Assembly: GCF_900200035.1 (NCBI RefSeq)
Contig: NZ_FZTC01000034.1
Location: 62,001-126,000 of the forward strand
Origin: Klebsiella grimontii
GTDB taxonomy: Bacteria; Pseudomonadota; Gammaproteobacteria; Enterobacterales; Enterobacteriaceae
DNA length: 64,000 nucleotides
Reading direction: 5' to 3'
Shown here one piece after another: positions 1 to 13,325 of the stretch. Within the stretch, counting starts at the first letter, position 1. Every line of letters starts with the position of its first letter. The notes below the pieces were generated by a model that was given only the letters and a program-made list of their open reading frames with translations, made no database searches and was not told where the DNA came from. Position numbers and translations under genes: made by a program.

Positions 1-1
1 G

Positions 2-889
<888 letters not shown>

Positions 890-952
890 GCATCTTGCCC
901 CTTTCCAGTCGGAAGGGGGTAAAACTTCCCACAAAACAGACACTTCTTTACA

Positions 953-971
953 GCGTTAGCGTTGCTAACGC
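953..971. other. 8-bp inverted repeat upstream of the ScsD-like gene
   Basis: A perfect 8-bp inverted repeat, GCGTTAGC and GCTAACGC, with a 3-base loop. It lies between bglA and the thioredoxin-like gene, about 110 bases before the latter's start. It has no T-run, so it is not an obvious terminator. It could be an operator or a leader structure. Confidence 0.4.
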
Positions 972-1079
972 GCGCTCAGCCGATAAGATAAACCCCATCA
1001 ATCGTTGAGTCGCTGACGCTTACTCCGCGAATCAACGCCGCACGCTGCCGGCTTTTCCGGCGCATCACCATGTAGAAAA

Positions 1080-1571
1080 ATGATGCTAAACGTCTTTAGA
1101 CTGATCCTGACATGGCTGCTGATCGTTGCCGCCGTCAGCCTGGCGGTGGATTATCTGCGCAAACCGGCGCTGCCGCAGAATTTCTCCAGCACGCCGCTGC
1201 AAACGCTTGATGGCCGAACGGTCGATCTGGCGGCCATGAGCCACGAACGCCCCTTGCTGCTGTACGTCTGGGCCACCTGGTGCAGCGTATGTCGTTACAC
1301 CACGCCATCGGTGGCCGCGTTGGCTGACGATGGCGGTAATGTTATGACGGTAGCGTTACGTTCGGGCGATAACGCCACCCTGACGCGCTGGCTGGCGCAT
1401 AAAAAAACGGCGCTGCCGACGATTAATGACGCCAGCGGTCAGCTATCCCAACGGTGGGAGGTACAGGTCACGCCGACCCTTATCGTTATCTCACGCGGCG
1501 AGGTGAAGTCAGTCACCACCGGCTGGACCAGCGGCTGGGGGATGCGCCTGCGGCTGTGGATGGCGTCGTAG
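1080..1571 (+). CDS. Thioredoxin-like protein disulfide oxidoreductase (ScsD-like)
   Basis: A 163-residue membrane-anchored thioredoxin-fold protein. An N-terminal hydrophobic segment (about residues 5-25) should act as an uncleaved anchor that exports the rest to the periplasm. The active site is WATWCSVC, with cysteines at about 68 and 71. The cis-proline region VTPTLIVI lies near residue 147. This resembles ScsD of the Salmonella copper-suppressor locus and other TlpA/DsbE-type proteins, but no scsA, scsB or scsC lies nearby and a partner reductase is not visible. Two ATGs occur in tandem at 1080 and 1083 with little Shine-Dalgarno signal. It is absent from this position in E. coli K-12. 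The substrate is unknown. Confidence 0.8.
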   Translation: MMLNVFRLILTWLLIVAAVSLAVDYLRKPALPQNFSSTPLQTLDGRTVDLAAMSHERPLLLYVWATWCSVCRYTTPSVAALADDGGNVMTVALRSGDNATLTRWLAHKKTALPTINDASGQLSQRWEVQVTPTLIVISRGEVKSVTTGWTSGWGMRLRLWMAS

Positions 1572-1615
1572 GGAATTTCCCTGCTTGCTGAGCTACGGGT
1601 CGATGCGGTCTGAAG

Positions 1616-1746
1616 GTCTGGTAACCCGGAAATCCACAGTGTAATGGATCACAAAACTCCCGGTGGCGCTGCGCTGACCGGGCTACAAGTTCACAGTTGT
1701 CTGCGGGCTGGTAGCCCGGACAGGTGCGCAGCGCCGCCTCCGGGAA
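1616..1746. repeat. BIME-like cluster of REP palindromes
   Basis: Two REP-type imperfect palindromes, about 1659-1685 and 1711-1744, in opposite orientation and sharing the core CCGG...GCGC...CCGGGCTAC. A third partial copy (GTAACCCGGA) sits near 1621. They fill the convergent gap between the ScsD-like gene and ygfF. REP arrays of this kind usually sit in 3' untranslated regions, where they stabilise RNA and bind gyrase or IHF. Confidence 0.75.
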
Positions 1747-1757
1747 AGATTTACGGA

Positions 1758-2501
1758 TTACTTCCCGCCCGCCAGCTCGAGGAAGCTGCCGGTAACGTAG
1801 GAAGCCTTATCGCTTAGCAGCCAGACGATGGCCTGAGCCACCTCCTCCGGCTGCCCGCCGCGCCGCATCGGCAGCATCGACTTGACGCGATCCACGCGCC
1901 CGGGCTCACCGCCGCTGGCGTGCATATCGGTATAGATTAAGCCGGGGCGCACGCCGTTGACCCGAATCCCCTGCGCCGCCACTTCCAGCGACAGGCCGGT
2001 GGTCAGGGTATCAACCGCGCCTTTCGACGCGGCGTAATCCACATACTCCCCCGGCGCCCCGAGGCGCGATGCCGCGGACGACACATTCACAATCGCCCCA
2101 CCCTTACCGCCGTGCTTGTGCGACATCCGCTTTACCGCCTCCCGGCAGCAGAGGAAGTAACCGGTCACATTGGTGGCCAGCACCCGGTTAATCCGGTCGG
2201 CGCTAAGGCTTTCAATCGTCCCCTGAGTAAATAAAATCCCGGCGTTATTGACCAGCGCGGAGAGCGGTTCGCCGAGACGGTCGATCGAGGCAAACATCGC
2301 CATCACCTGCGCTTCATCGCTGACGTCCGCCCGTAACGCAACGGCTTTGCCGCCGCTGGCGATAATCTCGTTCACCACGCCGGTCGCCGCGGCGCTATTC
2401 TGGTGGTAATTCACCGCCACGGTATAGCCTTCCTGCGCCAGCAGCAGCGCCGTCGCTTTACCTATTCCCCGGCTGCCGCCCGTCACCAATGCTATCGTCA
2501 T
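1758..2501 (-). CDS. ygfF: SDR family oxidoreductase YgfF
   Basis: Short-chain dehydrogenase/reductase of 247 residues. The NAD(P)-binding glycine motif TGGSRGIG lies at about residues 7-14, NNAG near residue 90, the catalytic Ser in NVSSAAS, and the YxxxK pair in YAASK near residue 158. It matches E. coli YgfF, whose physiological substrate is not established; automatic names such as glucose 1-dehydrogenase are guesses. It lies upstream of gcvP on the opposite side of the gcv operon, in the same direction, with 60 bases between them. The region 2505-2545 contains an imperfect AGGCGC...GCGCCTTT hairpin that probably ends gcvP transcription. Confidence 0.9.
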   Translation of the reverse strand: MTIALVTGGSRGIGKATALLLAQEGYTVAVNYHQNSAAATGVVNEIIASGGKAVALRADVSDEAQVMAMFASIDRLGEPLSALVNNAGILFTQGTIESLSADRINRVLATNVTGYFLCCREAVKRMSHKHGGKGGAIVNVSSAASRLGAPGEYVDYAASKGAVDTLTTGLSLEVAAQGIRVNGVRPGLIYTDMHASGGEPGRVDRVKSMLPMRRGGQPEEVAQAIVWLLSDKASYVTGSFLELAGGK

Positions 2502-2519
2502 ACCATTCTCCCAAAATAT

Positions 2520-2545
2520 AAAGGCGCCGCAGCGCCTTTAAAAGA
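2520..2545 (-). terminator. Probable intrinsic terminator of gcvP
   Basis: On the minus strand the sequence after the gcvP stop folds as AAAGGCGC...GCGCCTTT and continues into TATATTTTGG. It has a short GC stem and a weak T-rich tail, and lies between gcvP and ygfF. Confidence 0.5.
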
Positions 2546-2561
2546 TAGTCTAATCAGCAGA

Positions 2562-5435
<2,874 letters not shown>

Positions 5436-5484
5436 GAGCGATGGTTCCTGAACGTGCGGTGAATCGTGATTGTCTGACTGGTTT

Positions 5485-5512
5485 GCCCGGCGAGCGCTGA
5501 TGCTTGCCGGGC
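5485..5512. other. Hairpin in the gcvH-gcvP intergenic gap
   Basis: A perfect 7-bp GC-rich inverted repeat, GCCCGGC and GCCGGGC, with a 14-base loop, resembling a degenerate REP unit. It has no T-run in the direction of gcv transcription. It could protect the upstream gcvTH message from 3' exonucleases. Confidence 0.45.
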
Positions 5513-5579
5513 CAGAATACGCAAAATCATTGGCGTTGCAGGAAGCCAACGCCCCTGCAGCGTGAAGGATGAAGCGTAT

Positions 5580-5969
5580 TTATTCGTCTTCTAACAGAGC
5601 TTCATATGCGGTCGCATCCAGCAGCGCGTCAACCTGAGCTTCGTCGCTGGCTTTGATTTTAAAGATCCAGCCGCCGGCGTACGGCTCGCTGTTGACCAGC
5701 TCAGGGGAGTCGTTCAGCTCGTCATTGACGGCAACGATTTCGCCGCTGATCGGCGCGTAGATATCGGAAGCCGCTTTGACGGATTCGGCAACCGCGCAGT
5801 CTGCGCCCGCTTCAACGGCGGCGCCCACTTCCGGCAGGTCGACGAAAACCATATCGCCAAGCAGCTCTTGCGCGTGCTCGGTGATACCAACGGTATAAGT
5901 GCCGTCCGCTTCTTTACGCAGCCATTCGTGTTCTTTGCTGTATTTCAGTTCTGCTGGTACGTTGCTCAT
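5580..5969 (-). CDS. gcvH: Glycine cleavage system H protein
   Basis: Lipoyl carrier protein of 129 residues that shuttles the aminomethyl intermediate from GcvP to GcvT and delivers electrons to lipoamide dehydrogenase. The lipoylated lysine is K65 in ESVKAAS. An upstream in-frame ATG would give 146 residues, but [16 protein letters not shown] is the family start. It lies 22 bases after gcvT in the same operon. Confidence 0.98.
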   Translation of the reverse strand: MSNVPAELKYSKEHEWLRKEADGTYTVGITEHAQELLGDMVFVDLPEVGAAVEAGADCAVAESVKAASDIYAPISGEIVAVNDELNDSPELVNSEPYAGGWIFKIKASDEAQVDALLDATAYEALLEDE

Positions 5970-5991
5970 CAATTCATCTCCAAAAGGGAAA

Positions 5992-7086
5992 TCACACCAC
6001 GGCTTTGCCGTTGCGTACAAAAACAGGTTTAGTCACTTTGACCGGCATTTCGCGGTTGCGAATCTGCACTACGGCGGTTTCACCGATGCCTTCCGGTACG
6101 CGCGCTAACGCAATACTGTAGCCCAGCGTCGGGGAGAAGGTGCCGCTGGTGATAATGCCTTCTTTCTGATTGCCGTCGGCATCGCTAAAGCGCACCGGCA
6201 GGCCGCCACGCAGAACGCCTTTCTCGGTCATGACCAGGCCCACCAGCTGCTCGGTGCCCTTTTCGCGCTGCATTTCCAGCGCTTCACGCCCGATGAAGTC
6301 ACGGTCAGTCGGTTCCCAGGCAATGGTCCAGCCCATATTAGCCGCCAGCGGAGAGACGCCTTCGTCCATCTCCTGGCCGTAAAGGTTCATGCCCGCTTCC
6401 AGGCGCAGCGTATCGCGCGCGCCGAGGCCGCATGGCTTAACGCCCGCATCGAGCAGGCCGCGCCAGAAATCTACCGCCTGCTCGTTCGGCAGCGCGATTT
6501 CATAACCCGCTTCGCCGGTATAGCCGGTGGTCGCAATAAACAGATCGCCCGCCTGCACGCCAAAGAAAGGCTTCATGCCTTCCACGGCCTGACGCTGCGC
6601 GTCGGTAAACAGCGTCGCCGCTTTCTCTTTCGCCCTGGGACCCTGGACTGCGATCAGGGAAAGATCGTCGCGCACGGTTATTTCAAGACCATAAGATTCA
6701 GACTGCTGGGCGATCCAGGCGAGATCTTTTTCACGGGTGGCGGAGTTAACAACGAGGCGGAAATAGTCTTCAGAAAGGAAATAAACAATCAGGTCATCAA
6801 TGACGCCGCCGGAGGCGGTCAGCATGCCGCTATAGAGCGCTTTGCCTGGCACGGTGAGCTTCGCTACGTCGTTAGCCAGCAAATAGCGCAGAAACTCGCG
6901 GATTCGGCTGCCGTGGAAATCGACGATGGTCATGTGCGACACATCGAACATTCCGGCATCGCCGCGCACCGCATGATGCTCATCAATCTGGGATCCGTAA
7001 TGCAGCGGCATCATCCAGCCATGGAAATCCACCATGCGCGCGCCGCATAGCGTGTGTTGTTCAAACAACGGAGTCTGTTGAGCCAT
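5992..7086 (-). CDS. gcvT: Aminomethyltransferase, glycine cleavage T protein
   Basis: Releases ammonia and transfers the methylene group from aminomethyl-lipoyl-GcvH to tetrahydrofolate. The product is 364 residues starting [12 protein letters not shown], as in E. coli. The frame extends 11 codons upstream of this without family support. The folate-binding motif region and the C-terminal [16 protein letters not shown] segment (here [13 protein letters not shown]) are present. It is the first gene of gcvTHP and is preceded by a long AT-rich control region. Confidence 0.98.
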   Translation of the reverse strand: MAQQTPLFEQHTLCGARMVDFHGWMMPLHYGSQIDEHHAVRGDAGMFDVSHMTIVDFHGSRIREFLRYLLANDVAKLTVPGKALYSGMLTASGGVIDDLIVYFLSEDYFRLVVNSATREKDLAWIAQQSESYGLEITVRDDLSLIAVQGPRAKEKAATLFTDAQRQAVEGMKPFFGVQAGDLFIATTGYTGEAGYEIALPNEQAVDFWRGLLDAGVKPCGLGARDTLRLEAGMNLYGQEMDEGVSPLAANMGWTIAWEPTDRDFIGREALEMQREKGTEQLVGLVMTEKGVLRGGLPVRFSDADGNQKEGIITSGTFSPTLGYSIALARVPEGIGETAVVQIRNREMPVKVTKPVFVRNGKAVV

Positions 7087-7464
7087 CTTTTCCTCATCGA
7101 ATAAAACGGAACCAGCCACTATTTTTGGCGTTTTTGCGCCGCGAAAAACGCCGCCGGCATCGCTAACGGACGCCGACGCAAACGTTCTCTTTGGCCTGAA
7201 CTTACCACCGATATCCGCACTAAACCATAAGCCCGGTCAGGACATCACATTAGCTTATGACTAAAATCAGCCGAAGAGCCTATAGAGTTTTTAGCTACAA
7301 TAAAGCGAGTTAAGCCGCATAAAATTAAACAAATAAGGTAAAAAAGCAGCGCATGATGATATTTTATGCGAAATGACGAGCCTAATTTCTATAACAAAAA
7401 AAAGGTAACATTAATAAAACTAATGCGAAAAACGAGGTGAAATTAGATTATTTCAAATGAGAGG
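7087..7464 (-). promoter_or_regulatory. gcv operon control region
   Basis: About 380 bases without a gene ahead of gcvT. The distal half (7290-7460) is strongly AT-rich with A- and T-runs. This fits the Lrp, GcvA and PurR control established for gcvTHP in E. coli, although I cannot place individual operators with confidence. Close to gcvT a 9-bp perfect inverted repeat, GGCGTTTTT and AAAAACGCC (7127-7135 and 7144-7152), could form a leader hairpin. I saw no glycine riboswitch. Confidence 0.6.
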
Positions 7465-7490
7465 AGAAAACCCGGCGCGAGGCCGGGTGA
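7465..7490 (-). terminator. Intrinsic terminator of the ubiI operon
   Basis: On the minus strand, just after ubiI, a CCCGGC...GCCGGG stem (7471-7487) is followed by TTTTCTCC. This is a typical factor-independent terminator. Confidence 0.85.
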
Positions 7491-7506
7491 GAGAAGTGTG
7501 ATGGAC

Positions 7507-8709
7507 TTAACGTAACCAGGCAGGCAGGTCGTGGAACCCCATCGCCTGACGAATAAGCTGCGGCTTCACGCCGGGCAATGTATCCGCCAGCTTAAGGCCG
7601 ATATCGCGCAGCAGTTTTTTCGCAGGATGGCTGCCGGAGAACATGTCGCGAAAGCCCTGCATCCCCGCCAGCATCACCGCGGCGCTATGCTTGCGGCTGC
7701 GCTCATAGCGACGCAGATACAGATGCTGACCGATATCCTTGCCCTGCGCATGCAGGCGTTTGAGCTCCTCGATCAGCTCAGCAGCATCCATAAAGCCAAG
7801 ATTGACGCCCTGCCCGGCCAGCGGATGAATGGTATGGGCGGCATCGCCAACCAGCGCCAGACGATGGGCGGCAAACTGCCGCGCGTAGCGGCCAGTCAGC
7901 GGGAAAACCTGACGCTCGCTCTCCACGGCGCACAAACCCAGGCGGTTATCGAAAGCAATATTCAGCGCCTGGTTGAAAGCGGCATCGTCCGCCGCCCGCA
8001 TCCGCTCCGCCTCTTCAGGAGAGAGCGACCAGACGATAGAGCAAAGGTGCGGATCGCTCAGCGGCAGGAACGCGAGGATCCCTTCGCCGTGGAACGCCTG
8101 ACGCGCCACCGCTTCGTGCGGCTCTTCGGTGCGAATAGTGGCAACCAGCGCATGATGGTGATAATCCCAATAGGTCAGCGGAATATCGGCTTTGTTGCGC
8201 AGCCACGAATTGGCCCCATCGGCGCCAACCACCAGCCGGGCGGTTAACATGCCGCCGTCCTGCAGGCTAAGAAAGGCCTCATTCTCTCCCCACGCGACCT
8301 GCTGCAGCTGCGCCGGAGCCAGCAGGGTGACGTCCGCGCAGCGCTGCGCTTTTTGCCACAGAGCATGATGCACCACGGCGTTTTCAATAATGTGCCCAAG
8401 GTGGCTAAAGCCCATGCTCTGGTCATCAAAGCTGATGCGGCCAAAACTGTCTTTGTCCCACACCTCCATACCGTGGTAGCAGCTGGCGCGCTGGGCGATA
8501 ATATCCTGCCAGACGCCCAGTTTGTTCAGCAGCTTCTCGCTGGCGGCGTTAATCGCCGACACCCGCAGCGCCGGCGGCGCATCCTCGCTCAAAGGCTGAG
8601 GCGCGGCCTGTTCCAGCACCGCAACGCGCAGCCCGCTGCCCTGTAAACCGCAGGCAACCGCCAGCCCCACCATTCCACCGCCAACAATAGCGACATCAAC
8701 ACTTTGCAC
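7507..8709 (-). CDS. ubiI: 2-octaprenylphenol 5-hydroxylase UbiI
   Basis: FAD monooxygenase (formerly VisC) that hydroxylates C5 of the ubiquinone precursor. The product is 400 residues. The FAD motif VGGGMVG is at the N-terminus and the second FAD motif GDAAHTIHPLAGQG lies near residue 300. The start is GTG at 8709, supported by the family start MQSVDVAIVG and a GGAG Shine-Dalgarno about 7 bases upstream. It is the last gene of ygfB-pepP-ubiH-ubiI, 10 bases after ubiH, and the two are paralogous hydroxylases. Confidence 0.96.
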   Translation of the reverse strand: MQSVDVAIVGGGMVGLAVACGLQGSGLRVAVLEQAAPQPLSEDAPPALRVSAINAASEKLLNKLGVWQDIIAQRASCYHGMEVWDKDSFGRISFDDQSMGFSHLGHIIENAVVHHALWQKAQRCADVTLLAPAQLQQVAWGENEAFLSLQDGGMLTARLVVGADGANSWLRNKADIPLTYWDYHHHALVATIRTEEPHEAVARQAFHGEGILAFLPLSDPHLCSIVWSLSPEEAERMRAADDAAFNQALNIAFDNRLGLCAVESERQVFPLTGRYARQFAAHRLALVGDAAHTIHPLAGQGVNLGFMDAAELIEELKRLHAQGKDIGQHLYLRRYERSRKHSAAVMLAGMQGFRDMFSGSHPAKKLLRDIGLKLADTLPGVKPQLIRQAMGFHDLPAWLR

Positions 8710-8719
8710 GTTTCACTCC

Positions 8720-9898
8720 TTAACGGGGAACCCAACCGAGGGTACGCTGCGCCAGCGCATCGCGCGCCGGGGTAAATAATTCCATCGCCATCAGGCCCAG
8801 GTTGCGCCCCGCCACCAGCGGCGCCCAGCGATTGGCAAACAGATGCACCAGCCCGTCGGTGACGCCGATAGTGGCGGCCTTATCTTCGGCGCGCCTGGCC
8901 TGATAGCGACTTAAAAGCGAATAGCTACCCGGATCCTCTTCGTCAGCATGCGCCTGCGCCAGCATTTCCGCCAGGCTCATCACGTCCCGCAGACCGAGGT
9001 TAAACCCCTGTCCGGCGATAGGATGCAGCGTTTGCGCCGCGTTGCCGACCAATGCCAGCCGATGCGCAACCGTGCGGGCAGCCGAGGTCAGCGACAGCGG
9101 ATAGACGCTGCGCTTTCCGGCCTGGACGATCCGGCCAAGACGCCAGCCAAACGCCTGCTGAAGTTCATGACAGAAGCGTTCATCCGACCAGCTCAGAACC
9201 TCTTCGTGCCGCGACTGCGAATGACACCACACCAGCGAGCAGCGGCCCTGCGACATGGGCAGCATCGCCAGCGGGCCGTGTGGGGTAAAGCGTTCAAATG
9301 CGCGCCCGTTATGCGGCTGAGCGGTACTAACGTTAGCGATAATCGCCAGCTGTTCATAGGGTTGCTGCTGCCAGCTGATACCGCAGCGGGCTCCCAGAGT
9401 GGAGCGCGAACCGTCGGCGGCAACCAGCAGCTTACCGCGGAGCGTTTCGCCGTTATCCAGCTGCAGGCTCACGCTCTCTTCGCTGCGGCTGACATTTTCT
9501 ACCCTAGCCGGGCAGTGCAGCGTCACGCCCGGCGCTTTACGCAGTTGCGCAAACAGGCGCTGGCCGACATCGTGCAGCTCAACCACCTGACCCAGCGCCG
9601 CCAGCCCATAGTCCTCAGCCTCGAGGGTGACAAACCCCGCATGGCCGCGATCGCTAACGTGCACGCGCCGAATGGCCGTGGCGCAGTCGGCTATCTCTTG
9701 CCAGATATCCACGCGCGCCAGCTGCTGGCAGGTACCGGCGGCCAGGGCGATGGCGCGCGCGTCGAAGCCCGGATGCTGCGCGGACTCCGGCGCGGATGCT
9801 TCAACCAGATGCACCGGCAGCTTACCGCCGGTTAAGCGAGATATCGCTAACGCCAGCGTCGCGCCGGTCATTCCGCCGCCAACGATCAGGACGCTCAT
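8720..9898 (-). CDS. ubiH: 2-octaprenyl-6-methoxyphenol hydroxylase UbiH
   Basis: FAD-dependent hydroxylase acting on C1 of the ubiquinone ring precursor. The product is 392 residues. It has the N-terminal Rossmann motif VGGGMTG and the conserved GNAAQTLHPIAGQG motif, in which GD is replaced by GN, as in E. coli UbiH. It overlaps the pepP stop by four bases (ATGA), implying translational coupling. Confidence 0.96.
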   Translation of the reverse strand: MSVLIVGGGMTGATLALAISRLTGGKLPVHLVEASAPESAQHPGFDARAIALAAGTCQQLARVDIWQEIADCATAIRRVHVSDRGHAGFVTLEAEDYGLAALGQVVELHDVGQRLFAQLRKAPGVTLHCPARVENVSRSEESVSLQLDNGETLRGKLLVAADGSRSTLGARCGISWQQQPYEQLAIIANVSTAQPHNGRAFERFTPHGPLAMLPMSQGRCSLVWCHSQSRHEEVLSWSDERFCHELQQAFGWRLGRIVQAGKRSVYPLSLTSAARTVAHRLALVGNAAQTLHPIAGQGFNLGLRDVMSLAEMLAQAHADEEDPGSYSLLSRYQARRAEDKAATIGVTDGLVHLFANRWAPLVAGRNLGLMAMELFTPARDALAQRTLGWVPR

Positions 9899-11211
9899 AG
9901 CTGGCGCGCCGCCGCCATCAGCGCCTCAATATCATCAGCCTTTTTCACTACCCCGGCGGTGAGGTTCTCGTTGCCGTCCTCGGTAATGACAATGTCGTCT
10001 TCAATACGAATGCCAATGCCGCGGTACTGGGCCGGAACGTCAGCATCCGTGGCGATATACAGCCCGGGCTCAACGGTCAGCACCATTCCCGGTTCGAGAA
10101 TACGCGAACGTTCAACGTCATAGCTGCCGACATCATGCACGTCGAGCCCCAGCCAGTGGCTCAGGCCATGCATAAAGAAAGGACGATGGGCGTTATTAGC
10201 AATCAGCTCATCAATTTCGCCTTTCAGGATCCCCAGGCGCACGAGGCCGGTAATCATAATCCGCACCACCTGCTGGTTAACCTCGTTGATCGAGGTTCCG
10301 GGGCGATAGAGCTTCAGTGAGGTTTCCAGAGATTCAAGGACGATGTCGTAAATATCGCGCTGCGCCGGGCTGAACTTGCCGTTAACCGGGAAGGTTCGGG
10401 TGATATCGCCCGCGTAGCCGCGGTATTCGCAGCCTGCGTCAATCAACACCAGATCGCCGTCGCGCAGCTCGCATTCGTTTTCGGTGTAGTGCAGGATGCA
10501 GCCATTTTCGCCGCCGCCCACGATAGTGTTATAAGAAGGGAAGCGCGCGCCGTGACGGTTGAACTCATGGAGGATCTCGCCTTCCAGATGATATTCGAAC
10601 ATTCCAGGACGGCATTTTTCCATAGCGCGGGTGTGGGCCAGCGCGGAAATCTCACCTGCGCGGCGCATCACCGCCAGCTCTTCTGGCGACTTAAACAGGC
10701 GCATCTCATGCACCATCGGCCGCCAGTCAATGACCGAGTTCGGCGCCTGCAGATTCTGCCGCACGCCTTTGCGCAGTTTTTCCAGCGCGTTAAACACAAT
10801 TTCGTCGGCGTAGGCATATTCGCCTTGCGCAAAGTAGATAGCGTCGAGGCCGTTAAGGAGCTGGAACAGCTGCTGATTAATTTCACTAAACGCCAGCGCG
10901 CGATCGACGCCCAGCTTCGCGGGGGCAGCTTCCTGCCCAAGGCGGCGGCCAAACCAGATTTCAGCGGTCAGATCGCGCACGCGGTTAAACAACACGCTGT
11001 GGTTATGCGTCTCATCGCTTTTAATCAATACCAGCAGCGCTTCGGGCTCATTAAAGCCGGTGAAGTACCAAAAGTCGCTGCTCTGGCGGTAGGGATATTC
11101 CGAATCTGCGCTGCGTACCGCTTCCGGCGCGGCGAAAATAAGCGCTGCGCTGCCCGGCTGCATCTGCGCCAGTAGAGCCTGGCGACGAGAGAGAAATTCC
11201 TGCTGAGTCAT
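9895..11211 (-). CDS. pepP: Xaa-Pro aminopeptidase
   Basis: Mn-dependent aminopeptidase P (M24B) that removes N-terminal residues preceding proline. The product is 438 residues, close to the 441 of E. coli. The frame continues 63 codons upstream, but the conserved start is MTQQEFLSRRQALL at 11211. Metal ligands are visible in VLIDAGCEYRGYAGDITRTF, in HGLSHWLGLDVHDVG and in the C-terminal TVEPGLY and IRIEDD segments. It follows ygfB by 28 bases. Confidence 0.97.
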   Translation of the reverse strand: MTQQEFLSRRQALLAQMQPGSAALIFAAPEAVRSADSEYPYRQSSDFWYFTGFNEPEALLVLIKSDETHNHSVLFNRVRDLTAEIWFGRRLGQEAAPAKLGVDRALAFSEINQQLFQLLNGLDAIYFAQGEYAYADEIVFNALEKLRKGVRQNLQAPNSVIDWRPMVHEMRLFKSPEELAVMRRAGEISALAHTRAMEKCRPGMFEYHLEGEILHEFNRHGARFPSYNTIVGGGENGCILHYTENECELRDGDLVLIDAGCEYRGYAGDITRTFPVNGKFSPAQRDIYDIVLESLETSLKLYRPGTSINEVNQQVVRIMITGLVRLGILKGEIDELIANNAHRPFFMHGLSHWLGLDVHDVGSYDVERSRILEPGMVLTVEPGLYIATDADVPAQYRGIGIRIEDDIVITEDGNENLTAGVVKKADDIEALMAAARQL

Positions 11212-11239
11212 GACGCCCCCTGAACGATTTAATGAATAA

Positions 11240-11818
11240 TTAATGTAGCGTCGGCTTTTGCACTTCCGGCGCAGTGGGTTTCTGAAGAGAGAAGGTGTCG
11301 TGACACAGTAGCGCGGCAACGCGTACGTATTCGATAATCTCCTCCAGAGACATTTCGAGCTCTTCCTGATCCTCGTCTTCGTCATACCCAAGCTGAGCAA
11401 TATTGCGCAGGTCGTCGATAGCTTCGCCGGTTTCGTCTTTGACTTTATCCAGCTTGGGCTGCGTCACGCCCAGCCCCAGCAGGAAATGGTTTACCCAACC
11501 CGCCAGCGCATCGGCGCGATCGAACACGCTCACCTCGTCGCCATCCGGCAGGTAGAGCTGGAATAAGAAACCGTCATCCTCCAGCGAATCGCTAGTGGCG
11601 GAATGCATGTTACGCAGCGCCTGCGCCAGCTCGTGACCAAAGGCCAGACCTTCGTTGGTCAGATCGTGCACCAACGGCTGCCAGCTGCTGTCTTTGTTGC
11701 CGCCGCACAGGATCCCGCTGATCAAACCGTGCATTTCGGCAGGGGTTAATCCCACCCCTTGTTGGTTCAGTAACTGGTCTACAGCGTTGTAGCCAGGCAT
11801 TTCGTTCTGTATAGACAT
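11240..11818 (-). CDS. ygfB: YgfB family protein (UPF0149)
   Basis: A 192-residue acidic, mostly helical protein. The start [11 protein letters not shown] matches the family; an ATG two codons upstream is less likely. It leads the ygfB-pepP-ubiH-ubiI operon. The molecular function in enterobacteria is not established; a Pseudomonas homologue has been linked to control of AmpDh3. It is divergent from zapA across a 165-base promoter region. Confidence 0.93.
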   Translation of the reverse strand: MSIQNEMPGYNAVDQLLNQQGVGLTPAEMHGLISGILCGGNKDSSWQPLVHDLTNEGLAFGHELAQALRNMHSATSDSLEDDGFLFQLYLPDGDEVSVFDRADALAGWVNHFLLGLGVTQPKLDKVKDETGEAIDDLRNIAQLGYDEDEDQEELEMSLEEIIEYVRVAALLCHDTFSLQKPTAPEVQKPTLH

Positions 11819-11868
11819 GCGCATTCGTCATCGTTGGGAGGAATATTCATGATATGCTACCACTTTGG

Positions 11869-12313
<445 letters not shown>

Positions 12314-12354
12314 CACTTTGCATTTAACTGTGTTAGAGTAATCGCAAGAACAAA

Positions 12355-12538
12355 ATTTCTCTGAGATGTTTGCAAGCGGGCCAGTCCCCTGAGCCGATAT
12401 TTCATACCACAAGAATGTGGCGCTCCACGGTTGGTGAGCATGCTCGGCCCGTCCGAGAAGCCTTAAAACTGTGACGACACATTCACCTTGAACCAAGGGT
12501 TCAAGGGTTACAGCCTGCGGCGGCATCTCGGAGATTCC
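12355..12538 (+). ncRNA. ssrS: 6S RNA
   Basis: Regulatory RNA that mimics an open promoter and sequesters sigma70 RNA polymerase in stationary phase. The sequence is almost that of E. coli ssrS. It begins ATTTCTCTGAGATGTT, contains the GCAAGCGGGCCAGTCC element, and ends CATCTCGGAGATTCC. The two ends pair to close the terminal stem (TCTCTGAGATG with CATCTCGGAGA). It sits between zapA and fau, its conserved location. Short ORFs in this stretch are spurious. Confidence 0.97.
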
Positions 12539-12640
12539 CTTCCTTTTTCGTTTCATCCCCTCTAAGTTAATTTTCGGCTTTTGCCGTCGTGTATTAAACT
12601 ACGCCTGTTAGTATCGTTTGCTTACCGATGAGACTCAGGT

Positions 12641-13237
12641 ATGACTCTACTGTCAGATCCCCCCTATACCAGACAGCAAATTCGCCAGCAGATCCGCCTG
12701 CGCCGACGCGCGTTAACGCCGGAGCAGCAAACGCAGTTCGCCCTCCTGGCGGCGGACAGAATGATGGCGTACCCGCCGGTTCTGCTCGCGCATACGGTCG
12801 CGGTATTTCTGTCGTTTGATGGCGAGCTGGATACGCGGCCGCTGATTGATCAGCTCTGGCGGGCGGGCAAACGGGTGTATCTCCCCGTGCTGCATCCGTT
12901 CAGCCCCGGCAATCTTCTGTTTCTCCACTACCACCCGAGCAGCGATCTGGTGGTGAATCGCCTGAAAATCCGCGAACCGAAGCTCGACGTGCGCGATGTT
13001 CTCCCGCTTAGCCAGCTGGATGTACTGGTTACGCCGCTGGTCGCGTTTGATGCCGCCGGACAGCGTCTGGGAATGGGCGGCGGATTTTACGACCGGACGC
13101 TGCAAAACTGGCGGCAGCATCGCCTGCAGCCGGTCGGCTACGCCCATGATTGCCAGCAGGTCGACGCGCTGCCGACGGAGCAGTGGGATATCCCGCTGCC
13201 TGCGGTCATCACGCCGTCAAAAACCTGGCTCTGGTAG
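12641..13237 (+). CDS. fau: 5-formyltetrahydrofolate cyclo-ligase
   Basis: Converts 5-formyl-THF to 5,10-methenyl-THF with ATP, rescuing folate from a form that inhibits SHMT and accumulates with glycine cleavage flux. The product is 198 residues. The conserved GMGGGFYDRTL motif lies near residue 145 and FLSFDGELDT near residue 55. The N-terminus is about 16 residues longer than the short E. coli annotation (starting MIRQRRR), but the ATG at 12641 is the natural first start after 6S RNA. Confidence 0.95.
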   Translation: MTLLSDPPYTRQQIRQQIRLRRRALTPEQQTQFALLAADRMMAYPPVLLAHTVAVFLSFDGELDTRPLIDQLWRAGKRVYLPVLHPFSPGNLLFLHYHPSSDLVVNRLKIREPKLDVRDVLPLSQLDVLVTPLVAFDAAGQRLGMGGGFYDRTLQNWRQHRLQPVGYAHDCQQVDALPTEQWDIPLPAVITPSKTWLW

Positions 13238-13250
13238 AATGTGCGAACAA

Positions 13251-13279
13251 TTGACATTGCTGTTTTTTTCACCTAAATT
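13251..13279 (+). promoter_or_regulatory. Promoter for the Sib antitoxin RNA
   Basis: A perfect -35 TTGACA (13251-13256), a 17-base spacer and TAAATT (13274-13279). This predicts transcription starting near 13286, immediately upstream of the Sib-like RNA. Confidence 0.7.
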
Positions 13280-13325
13280 CGGGTAAAGGGTGAGGGAGGC
13301 GAACCTCCCTCCTGCTTCCTCTCTG

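Noticed and set aside
7087-7464. Glycine riboswitch before gcvT
   Set aside because: No tandem aptamer structure or typical motifs seen; enterobacterial gcvTHP is controlled by GcvA, Lrp and PurR.
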